A stretch of 64,000 bases of DNA. It comes from Kosakonia sp. BYX6 (GTDB lineage Bacteria > Pseudomonadota > Gammaproteobacteria > Enterobacterales > Enterobacteriaceae). Every line of letters starts with the position of its first letter. Position 1 is the stretch's first letter. Below the pieces are notes generated by a model. The model was given only the letters and a program-made list of their open reading frames with translations. It was not told the DNA's origin and did no database searches. A program made the position numbers and the translations under genes. Below, piece after piece: positions 7,879 to 14,848 of the stretch. The stretch is from NCBI RefSeq assembly GCF_038449125.1, contig NZ_CP151800.1, positions 964,406-1,028,405 on the forward strand. Reading direction: 5' to 3'.

Positions 7879-9141
7879 ATGCCACGCCCATTACACCAGA
7901 CCGAAACCGACCTGAACGCCGCCAACCTGCTGAAACTGCCCGCTGAATTTGGCTGCCCGGTATGGGTTTACGATGCGCAAATCATTCGCGCGCAAATCGC
8001 CAAACTGCGCGATTTCGACGTGGTGCGTTTCGCGCAGAAAGCCTGTTCCAACATTCATATTTTGCGTTTGATGCGTGAACAGGGCGTCAAAGTGGATTCG
8101 GTTTCCCTCGGCGAAATCGAGCGTGCGCTGGCGGCGGGTTACTGCCCGAAAACGCACCCGGACGATATTGTCTTTACCGCCGATGTACTGGATGAGGCGA
8201 CGATTGCGCGGGTCAGCGAGTTAGGCATTGCGGTAAATGCCGGTTCGGTGGACATGCTGGAGCAACTCGGCGCGGTGTCGCCTGGCCATCGCGTTTGGCT
8301 GCGCGTGAATCCGGGCTTTGGTCATGGTCACAGCCAAAAAACCAACACCGGCGGCGAAAACAGCAAACACGGTATCTGGCACAGCGACATGGGCGCGGCG
8401 CTGGCGGTTATGCAGCGTTATCAACTGAAACTGGCCGGGATTCATATGCATATCGGTTCCGGTGTCGATTACGGCCACCTCGAACAGGTCTGTGGCGCGA
8501 TGGTGCAGCAGGTGGTGGATTTCGGTCAGGATCTGCATGCCATTTCCGCCGGTGGCGGCCTGTCGATTCCCTATCACGAAGGGGAAGAGCAGGTCGATAC
8601 CACACACTATTACGGCCTGTGGAATGCGGCACGTGAGCAGATCGCCAAACATCTCGGCCACGCGGTGAAACTGGAGATCGAACCGGGGCGTTTCCTGGTT
8701 GCTGAATCCGGTGTGCTGGTGTCGCAGGTGCGCAGTGTGAAAGCGATGGGCAGCCGCCACTTTGTGCTGATCGACGCCGGGTTCAACGATCTGATGCGCC
8801 CGGCCATGTACGGCAGCTATCACCATATTACGGCGCTGGCCGCCGACGGCCGCGATCTGCGTCAGGCGACGCTTATCGACACAGTGGTGGCTGGCCCGCT
8901 GTGCGAATCCGGCGATGTGTTCACCCAGCAAGAGGGCGGCAAAGTGGAAACCCGCGCGCTTCCTGAAGTGAAAGCGGGAGATTACCTGGTGTTGCACGAT
9001 ACCGGCGCGTATGGCGCGTCGATGTCCTCCAACTACAACAGCCGCCCGCTGCTGCCGGAAGTGCTGTTTGATAACGGCGTCGCGCGTTTGATCCGCCGCC
9101 GCCAGACCATCGAAGAGCTGATCGGCCTTGAACAGTTTTAA
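7879..9141 (+). CDS. lysA: Diaminopimelate decarboxylase
   Basis: LysA catalyses the last step of lysine synthesis, meso-diaminopimelate to L-lysine plus CO2, in the cytoplasm using PLP. It has 420 residues from the ATG in MPRPLHQTETD. An upstream in-frame extension to 7795 lacks E. coli support. The PLP lysine is K54 in FAQKACSN. The glycine-rich phosphate loop is SAGGGLS. The dimer-interface cysteine motif GPLCESGDVF and the GAYGASMSSNYN motif are present. It is divergent from lysR and followed by a perfect 10-base-pair hairpin. Confidence 0.97.
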   Translation: MPRPLHQTETDLNAANLLKLPAEFGCPVWVYDAQIIRAQIAKLRDFDVVRFAQKACSNIHILRLMREQGVKVDSVSLGEIERALAAGYCPKTHPDDIVFTADVLDEATIARVSELGIAVNAGSVDMLEQLGAVSPGHRVWLRVNPGFGHGHSQKTNTGGENSKHGIWHSDMGAALAVMQRYQLKLAGIHMHIGSGVDYGHLEQVCGAMVQQVVDFGQDLHAISAGGGLSIPYHEGEEQVDTTHYYGLWNAAREQIAKHLGHAVKLEIEPGRFLVAESGVLVSQVRSVKAMGSRHFVLIDAGFNDLMRPAMYGSYHHITALAADGRDLRQATLIDTVVAGPLCESGDVFTQQEGGKVETRALPEVKAGDYLVLHDTGAYGASMSSNYNSRPLLPEVLFDNGVARLIRRRQTIEELIGLEQF

Positions 9142-9152
9142 TGTCTGACCTT

Positions 9153-9178
9153 CGATCCCGCCGTACAGGGCGGGATCG
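9153..9178 (+). terminator. Hairpin downstream of lysA
   Basis: A perfect stem cgatcccgcc/ggcgggatcg with a six-base loop starts 12 bases after the lysA stop. No clear T-run follows, so it may stabilise the 3' end or terminate weakly. Confidence 0.55.
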
Positions 9179-9227
9179 CCACACGCCTTTCCCACCGCCC
9201 TTAAGAAAAACCCCGTCAAATGTCAGG

Positions 9228-9333
9228 TGGTATGCCAATGTGCCGCCACGTCTCGTTTTGGAATACCGGATTGCGGGTTGCGAGCCGTGTCACAGAACTT
9301 TTCTTGATGCATCGCTATTTTTGGTATGCCAAA
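9228..9333. promoter_or_regulatory. Repeated GntR-type operator candidates upstream of the PTS gene
   Basis: TGGTATGCCAA occurs at 9228-9238 and again inside the palindrome TTTGGTATGCCAAA at 9320-9333. A related half-site, TTTTGGAATACC, lies at 9256-9267. The pattern TTGGT-N2-(A/G)CCAA is that of UxuR/ExuR-like, FadR-subfamily GntR repressors. The GntR gene at 12190-12963 belongs to that subfamily. The last copy lies 60 bases before the EIIC start. The rest of 9179-9392 holds no gene. Confidence 0.65.
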
Positions 9334-9392
9334 TGGGACTTCAGCTGTATCCCTGTATCGATAAAAAAGCCCCTTACCTGAGGTGTTAACTC

Positions 9393-10721
9393 ATGGCCCT
9401 ACAAGAAAAGCTCATCGATTCTCTGGGTAGTTTCGCGACCAAGTTCAACAGCTATCGCTATATCATGGCGATCAAATCCTCGTTCATTACCCTGATGCCG
9501 GTGATTATCGTCGGCGCGTTTTCCGTTCTGATCTCCAACATGGTGCTGGACCCGAAAAACGGGCTTGCCAGCTTCCAGGCGTTGTCATTTCTCGCGGCGC
9601 TAAAACCGATCACCAGCGCGCTGAACTACGCCACGCTGAACTTTCTCAACATCGGCGCGGTGTTTTTAATCGGCATCGAGCTCGGGCGCATCAACGGCAT
9701 TAAGACGCTGTTTCCCGGTCTGCTGGCGGTGATTTGCTTTATCTGCGTGACGCCGACCACCGTTGAAATGCTGGTGGATGGGCAAATGCACGTGGTGAAA
9801 GATGTGCTGCTGCGCCAGTTCTCGGATACCCGCAGCCTGTTCCTCGGCATGTTTATCGCCATTTTGTCGGTGGAGATTTACTGCTGGCTGGAGAGCCGCA
9901 AAGGGCTGAAGATCAAAATGCCGGACACCGTACCACCTAACGTCTCGGCTTCGTTCTCGGCGCTGATCCCGGCGATTATCACCACCACCGTGATTGCGAC
10001 GTTTGGGTTTGTTTTCCAAAAAGTCACCGGCATGTACCTGTATGACGCCGTTTACCAGGTGGTGCAACAGCCGCTGGAGCGCGTGGTGCAAAGCCTGCCG
10101 GGGATTTTGCTGCTGATGTTTGTCGCGCAGCTATTTTGGGTCATCGGCATTCACGGCAACCAAATGATCAAGCCTATTCGCGAACCGCTGCTGCTCGGCG
10201 CGATCACCGTCAATATGAGCGCTTTTGAGCAGGGCAAAGAGGTGCCGAACATCATCACTATGCCGTTCTGGGATGTGTACATGAGCATCGGCGGCTCCGG
10301 GCTGACCATCGGTTTGCTGGTGGCGGTGATGATCGCCACCAAACGCAAAGAGATGAAAGAGATCGCCAAATTGTCGATTGGGCCGGGGATCTTCAATATC
10401 AACGAACCGGTGATTTTCGGTATGCCGATCATGCTTAACCCGATCCTCGCGATCCCGTTCATCATCACGCCGCTGGTCACCGGTTCGATTGGCTACTTCG
10501 CGACGGCCACCGGTTTTGCCGGGAAAGCGGTGGTGATGGTGCCGTGGACCACGCCGCCGTTGATCAACGCCTGGCTTTCCACCGCCGGTTCGATGGGCGC
10601 GGTCATTACGCAGCTTATCTGCATTATCACCGCCATCATTATCTACCTGCCGTTTGTGAAGATTGCGTCACGTCGCGCTGAGCAGGCGCAACTGCAAGCC
10701 GAAGCCACTAACAACGCCTGA
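9393..10721 (+). CDS. PTS sugar transporter subunit EIIC (cellobiose/lactose family)
   Basis: This 442-residue membrane component of a lactose/cellobiose-family phosphotransferase system imports and phosphorylates a beta-linked disaccharide or glucoside. It has about ten hydrophobic segments. Family motifs are visible as FWVIGIHGNQMIKP (about residue 248) and the substrate loop SIGPGIFNINEPVIFGMPIMLNP (about 328-350). No EIIA or EIIB gene is next to it, so phosphate must come from subunits encoded elsewhere. It starts an apparent four-gene operon; the glycosidase begins 8 bases after its stop. I do not assign celB because the substrate is not established. Confidence 0.9.
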   Translation: MALQEKLIDSLGSFATKFNSYRYIMAIKSSFITLMPVIIVGAFSVLISNMVLDPKNGLASFQALSFLAALKPITSALNYATLNFLNIGAVFLIGIELGRINGIKTLFPGLLAVICFICVTPTTVEMLVDGQMHVVKDVLLRQFSDTRSLFLGMFIAILSVEIYCWLESRKGLKIKMPDTVPPNVSASFSALIPAIITTTVIATFGFVFQKVTGMYLYDAVYQVVQQPLERVVQSLPGILLLMFVAQLFWVIGIHGNQMIKPIREPLLLGAITVNMSAFEQGKEVPNIITMPFWDVYMSIGGSGLTIGLLVAVMIATKRKEMKEIAKLSIGPGIFNINEPVIFGMPIMLNPILAIPFIITPLVTGSIGYFATATGFAGKAVVMVPWTTPPLINAWLSTAGSMGAVITQLICIITAIIIYLPFVKIASRRAEQAQLQAEATNNA

Positions 10722-10729
10722 GGGACGTA

Positions 10730-12157
10730 ATGAGTACAAAAACACTCGCTATACCGCCGTCGTTTATTCTGGGGGCTGCCGCGTCGGCCTGGCAGACAGA
10801 AGGTTGGACAGACAAACGCGAGGGCCAGGATTCCTGGCCCGATCTCTGGTACAAAAACGATCGTCACGTCTGGCATGAAGGCTACGGCCCGGCGGTGGCG
10901 ACTCACTTTTACCAGCGCTTTCGAGAAGATGTGCAGTTGATGAAGCAAGCGGGGCTGACCCACTATCGCACGTCGATCAACTGGTCGCGCTTTCTCACCG
11001 ATTATGAAAACGGCGTCGTCGACGAGCGTTACGCCGCGTACTACGACGAACTTTTTGATGAGATGGCGCGCCACGACATTGAACCGATGATCTGCCTTGA
11101 ACACTACGAACTGCCTGGTTATTTGCTGGAAACCTACGGCGGCTGGGCGTCGAAAAAAGTGGTCGAACTCTATCTGCTGTATGTCGAAAAGGTGTTCGAA
11201 CGCTTTCACCAAAAAGTGACGCGCTGGTTCACTTTCAACGAACCGATTGTGGTGCAAACGCGCGTCTACCTTGATGCGCTGCGCTGGCCCTACGAGCAGA
11301 ACACCCACACCTGGATGCAGTGGAACCATCATAAAAATCTCGCCACGGCGAAAGTGGTGAAGCTATTTCGCGAGAAAGGTTATGCCGGAACCGTGGGCTG
11401 TATTCTCAACCCGGAAGTGACTTATCCGCGTTCGCGCGCGCCGCATGATGTGCTGGCCGCCGAGCGTTATGACCTGTTCTATAACCGCGTGTTTCTTGAT
11501 CCGATGGTCAAAGGCCACTATCCGCCGGAACTGTTTTCGTTACTGGAAAAACATGGCGTTAAGTGGGATTACAGCGACGAAGAGTTGGCCATTATTCGCG
11601 ATAACACTGTCGATGAGTTGGGCATTAACCTTTACTACCCGCACCGCGTGAAAGCGCCGTCCCGCGCCTGGCACCCGGAAACGCCGTTTCACCCGGCGTA
11701 TTATTACGAGCCGTTCGACTTGCTGGGCCGCAAGATGAACAAATCCCGCGGTTGGGAGATCCTGCCGGAGATCATCTACGATATGGCGATGCGCATTAAA
11801 AACGACTACGGCAATATTCCGTGGTTTGTCGCCGAAAGCGGAATGGGCATTGAAAACGAGGGGCAGTTTCGCAACGGCGAAGGCATTATCGAGGATGATT
11901 ACCGTATCGACTTTATCGCTCAGCACCTTTACCAGACGCTGCGCGCCAGAGCCGACGGCGCAAACTGCCACGGTTATATGCTGTGGGCGTTTACCGATAA
12001 TGTCTCGCCAATGAACGCCTTTAAAAACCGTTACGGGCTGGTAGAAATTGACCTGCAACACAATCGCGACCGTCGGGCGAAAAAATCGCTCTCCTGGTTT
12101 CGCAAACTGAGCGATGAGCGTCAGTTGACCCTCACCCTCGACGATGACGTAAAATAG
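10730..12157 (+). CDS. Glycoside hydrolase family 1, probable 6-phospho-beta-glucosidase
   Basis: This 475-residue cytoplasmic (beta/alpha)8 barrel is expected to split the phosphorylated sugar brought in by the neighbouring EIIC. The acid/base motif is TFNEP with E171. The nucleophile motif reads VAESG with E369, where most relatives have TENG. Substrate residues include Q22 in SAWQTEG and H125 in EHYEL. The phosphate-recognition segment is S426-P-M-N-A-F-K-N-R-Y435. The Ser and Tyr of phospho-glycosidases are kept, but the Trp after Ser is Pro and the Lys two residues before Tyr is Asn433 (a Lys is at 432). This may mean altered specificity. An unphosphorylated beta-glucoside is a less likely substrate given the PTS partner. 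Confidence 0.88.
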   Translation: MSTKTLAIPPSFILGAAASAWQTEGWTDKREGQDSWPDLWYKNDRHVWHEGYGPAVATHFYQRFREDVQLMKQAGLTHYRTSINWSRFLTDYENGVVDERYAAYYDELFDEMARHDIEPMICLEHYELPGYLLETYGGWASKKVVELYLLYVEKVFERFHQKVTRWFTFNEPIVVQTRVYLDALRWPYEQNTHTWMQWNHHKNLATAKVVKLFREKGYAGTVGCILNPEVTYPRSRAPHDVLAAERYDLFYNRVFLDPMVKGHYPPELFSLLEKHGVKWDYSDEELAIIRDNTVDELGINLYYPHRVKAPSRAWHPETPFHPAYYYEPFDLLGRKMNKSRGWEILPEIIYDMAMRIKNDYGNIPWFVAESGMGIENEGQFRNGEGIIEDDYRIDFIAQHLYQTLRARADGANCHGYMLWAFTDNVSPMNAFKNRYGLVEIDLQHNRDRRAKKSLSWFRKLSDERQLTLTLDDDVK

Positions 12158-12189
12158 CGCGCAAAGACTAAAAAAGTGCAGGTGATATT

Positions 12190-12963
12190 GTGGAGAAGGC
12201 CGTCGTCCCGCCGGAAAAAAAACAGTACCAGGAGATTGGCGAAGATTTACGCGAGCAGATAATCCAGGGGCATTACCCCGTGGGTTCACGTTTGCCGCCC
12301 GAGCGCAATATCGCCGAAAAATACGGTGTCAGCCGTACCATCGTTCGCGAAGCGTTACTGATGCTGGAACTGCAAGGCACGGTGGATATCCGCCAGGGTT
12401 CCGGCGTTTACGTGATGCGCATTCCTCAGGAGCATGAAAACGAAGAGGAGCGCTTTCTCAGCAGCGATGTTGGCCCGTTTGAAATTTTGCAGGCGCGCCA
12501 GTTGCTGGAAAGCAACATCGCCGCCTTCGCCGCTAAAATGGCGACCCGCGCGGATATCGATAATCTGCGGCGCATTCTGGAGCAGGAACAGCGTGCGATT
12601 GCCATGAATGACACTTCGCAGGACAACAGCAAAATGTTCCACCTTGTGCTGGCGGGCGCCTCGCAAAACCAGATGCTGCTGGCGACGGTGGAAAGCATTT
12701 GGCACCACATGGACAGCAGCCCGTTGTGGCAGCAATTTAATGTGCACATCGCCAGCCGCCCGTATCGTCTGAAATGGCTGGGTGATCGGCAAACCTTGCT
12801 GGCGGCGCTGCGCCGCCGCGATGTGATGGGGGCCTGGCAGGCGATGTGGCAACACCTGGAAAACGTAAAAAAGAGTCTGCTGGAGCTGTCGGACGAAGAC
12901 GCGCCGGATTTTGACGGTTATCTGTTTGAATCGGTGCCGATTTTTCAGGGGAAATTGATGTGA
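12190..12963 (+). CDS. GntR-family (FadR subfamily) regulator of the sugar cluster
   Basis: This 257-residue protein starts at GTG (MEKAVVPPEKKQYQEIG) with AGGTGA six bases upstream. The N-terminal winged helix-turn-helix spans about residues 12-75 (LPPERNIAEKYGVSRTIVREALLMLELQGTVDIRQGSGVYV). A C-terminal all-helical FCD ligand domain follows. It resembles UxuR/ExuR. It probably represses the operon through the TTGGTATGCCAA sites in front of the EIIC gene, with a sugar or sugar phosphate as inducer. It is the third gene of the operon, 32 bases after the glycosidase, and its stop overlaps the next start (GTGA). Confidence 0.87.
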   Translation: MEKAVVPPEKKQYQEIGEDLREQIIQGHYPVGSRLPPERNIAEKYGVSRTIVREALLMLELQGTVDIRQGSGVYVMRIPQEHENEEERFLSSDVGPFEILQARQLLESNIAAFAAKMATRADIDNLRRILEQEQRAIAMNDTSQDNSKMFHLVLAGASQNQMLLATVESIWHHMDSSPLWQQFNVHIASRPYRLKWLGDRQTLLAALRRRDVMGAWQAMWQHLENVKKSLLELSDEDAPDFDGYLFESVPIFQGKLM

Positions 12964-13409
12964 AAATTGTTCCCTTATATGACGCGCCGCACTTCGCAGA
13001 ACAGGTGATAGATTGGCTATGGCAGGCGTTTGGCGATTCCCTGCCGCGCGAGTTTTTCGCCAGCATTATCGAACACAGCCAGACGCCAGGGCAGTTGCCG
13101 CTGACCTTTGTGTTGGTGGATGATGAACAGTTGCTGGGAACCGTCGGTTTGTGGCGCTGCGATTTGATCAGCCGCCAGGATCTGTTCCCGTGGCTGGCAG
13201 CGCTGTATGTGAAAGAGAGTGCGCGCGGGCAGGGGCTCGCAGGGCAGTTACAAGACCATGTCAAAGTGCAGGCGAAAGCGATGGGCTTCGAGCAGTTGCA
13301 CCTTTATTCCGCCTGCCGCGATTTTTACGAGCGCTTTGGTTGGCACTATATTGGCGACGCGCTCGATTACCCGAATACGACCGTGCATGTGTATCGCATC
13401 GCATTGTGA
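12960..13409 (+). CDS. GNAT-family N-acetyltransferase
   Basis: This 149-residue protein has the acetyl-CoA binding motif in YVKESARGQGLAGQL (about residues 81-95) and a second conserved patch at FYERFGWHYIGD near the C-terminus. It starts with GTG overlapping the stop of the GntR gene by four bases, so the two are translationally coupled. The acceptor is unknown. Its place in a sugar operon could mean that it acetylates a sugar derivative to detoxify excess phosphorylated substrate, but that is only inference. A truncated REP unit follows its stop. Confidence 0.82.
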   Translation: MKIVPLYDAPHFAEQVIDWLWQAFGDSLPREFFASIIEHSQTPGQLPLTFVLVDDEQLLGTVGLWRCDLISRQDLFPWLAALYVKESARGQGLAGQLQDHVKVQAKAMGFEQLHLYSACRDFYERFGWHYIGDALDYPNTTVHVYRIAL

Positions 13410-13414
13410 TTTTT

Positions 13415-13434
13415 TGCCGGATGGCGCTGCGCTT
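13415..13434. repeat. Truncated REP unit
   Basis: gccggatggcgctgcgctt is the first half of a REP element, without the matching second half. It lies between the convergent GNAT and galR genes. Confidence 0.6.
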
Positions 13435-14440
13435 AACTCTCCGGCGGCGCAATCACTGAATGGCGTCGCACCAACGTCGGGTTAAACAAATGGGTAATAT
13501 CCGGTAACGGACGGTTTTCCGCCAACGCCAACGCTAACTCGGCCGCTTGCGTTGCCATGGTGACAATCGGGTAACGCACGGTGGTCAAGCGCGGGCGAAC
13601 ATAACGCGACACCAGCACATCATCGAAACCAATCAACGAAATCTCGCGCGGCACGTCAATGCCGTTATCGTTCAACACGCCCATCGCCCCGGCGGCCATT
13701 GAATCGTTATAACAGGCCACGGCGGTAAAATTGCGCCCGCGCCCGAGCAGTTCGGTCATCGCCTGCTCGCCGCCGCTCTCGTCCGGTTCGGCGAATGTCA
13801 CCAGCCGGTCGTTACACGGCAAACCATTCTCTTTCAGCGCGTCGTAATAGCCCTGCAAACGATCGTCGGCATCGGAAATCGCGTGGTTCGAACAGAGGTA
13901 ACCAATGCGTGTGTGACCTTGTTGAATAAGATGGCGTGTCGCCAGCCAGGCGCCGTAGCGGTCATCGAGCGCCACACAGCGCTGCTCAAAACCAGGCAGA
14001 ATGCGGTTAATGAGCACCATGCCCGGCATTTGCTGCATCAACGAGGTGAGATCCTCATCAGGAATGATTTTGGCGTGCACCACCAGGGCTGCGCAGCGGT
14101 GGCGCATCAGTTGCTCAATGGCTTTGCGCTCTTTTTCTTCGTTATGGTAGCCATTGCCGATCAACAGGAAATTGCCTGTGGCGGAAGCCACTTGTTCAAC
14201 GGCTTTCACCATTGCGCCAAAAAACGGATCAGAAACATCGCCCACCACCAGACCCACTGTTTCAGTGGACTGTTGCGCCAGCGCGCGGGCATTTGCGTTC
14301 GGGTGGTAATTCAGCGAATCCATCGCGCTTTGTACCGCCTGGCGTGAACTCACACTGGCTTTCGGCGAGTTGTTGATCACGCGGGAAACCGTCGCGACAG
14401 AAACCCCTGCCAGCCGTGCTACATCTTTAATCGTCGCCAT
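13433..14440 (-). CDS. galR: Galactose operon repressor GalR
   Basis: This LacI-family repressor has 335 residues (E. coli 343; slightly shorter at the C-terminus). The DNA-binding headpiece is residues 1-60 (ATIKDVARLAGVSVATVSRVINNSPKASVSSRQAV, with hinge residues LAQQSTETVGLVV). A periplasmic-binding-protein-like core follows that binds galactose (AACYNDSMAAGAMGVLNDNGIDVPREISLIGFDD). It represses gal genes and galP. A GalR-type operator lies 14 bases upstream of its own start, which suggests autoregulation. Its place between lysA and aas is conserved with E. coli. Confidence 0.95.
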   Translation of the reverse strand: MATIKDVARLAGVSVATVSRVINNSPKASVSSRQAVQSAMDSLNYHPNANARALAQQSTETVGLVVGDVSDPFFGAMVKAVEQVASATGNFLLIGNGYHNEEKERKAIEQLMRHRCAALVVHAKIIPDEDLTSLMQQMPGMVLINRILPGFEQRCVALDDRYGAWLATRHLIQQGHTRIGYLCSNHAISDADDRLQGYYDALKENGLPCNDRLVTFAEPDESGGEQAMTELLGRGRNFTAVACYNDSMAAGAMGVLNDNGIDVPREISLIGFDDVLVSRYVRPRLTTVRYPIVTMATQAAELALALAENRPLPDITHLFNPTLVRRHSVIAPPES

Positions 14441-14453
14441 TTTACACCTTCAT

Positions 14454-14469
14454 GGGTAAGCGTTTACAC
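14454..14469. promoter_or_regulatory. GalR/GalS operator at the galR promoter
   Basis: On the minus strand the sequence is GTGTAAACGCTTACCC, against the consensus GTGNAANCGNTTNCAC. Only the last half-site departs. It lies just upstream of galR. Confidence 0.75.
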
Positions 14470-14678
14470 GCTGCCTAGTGTTACGGAAAAGGGATGTCTT
14501 ATCAAGGAAGTCACCGGACGGGTATGCGCAAACGTGAACTGACGCGAAGGATAATTGTGAAAACGTTACACGCGGAATTTTGCAAATTAATACAGCCAGA
14601 ACCTTTAGTTACACTTTGCGAAGGGCTGTTTCGATTGTCCGCTGGTGGAGGGGGAGGCTCTCGTGACAGAGTGATTAT

Positions 14679-14763
14679 CCCAGAGGTATTGATAGGTGAG
14701 CGCAACTCGTAGAGTTGCATACTCGAATTACACCAACCTGCGCAGATGCGCAGGTTTTTTTTT
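14679..14763 (+). ncRNA. omrB: OmrA/OmrB-type small RNA
   Basis: The 5' end cccagaggtattgataggtga is the conserved target-pairing segment of OmrA/OmrB. The first 20 bases are those that pair with outer-membrane-protein mRNAs. The GATAGG variant matches OmrB rather than OmrA (GATTGG). The 3' end, caacctgcgcagatgcgcagg plus a long T-run (to about 14763), is the Hfq-dependent terminator. The family is activated by OmpR and represses ompT, cirA, fecA and csgD. Only one copy is seen between galR and aas, where E. coli has two. The rest of 14470-14678 shows no gene; a promoter and OmpR sites are expected there but I cannot place them firmly. Confidence 0.92.
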
Positions 14764-14848
14764 GCCAGCGTTTCTCCCTCCGCAGTTCTCATGTAATCTG
14801 CCACACTTTGAAGATAACTTGCTTAATTGACTGGCAAAAGGAGTTGAA

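Noticed and set aside
8221-9219. 332-codon minus-strand frame opposite lysA
   Set aside because: It lies wholly antisense to lysA with its catalytic residues intact. The composition is that of a codon-bias artefact.
9141-9389. 82-codon plus-strand frame before the EIIC gene
   Set aside because: It covers the lysA hairpin and the operator-like repeats, has no SD and reads as non-coding.
14494-14804. Short frames on both strands around the Omr RNA
   Set aside because: They are explained by the sRNA gene and its promoter region; neither product shows any known feature.
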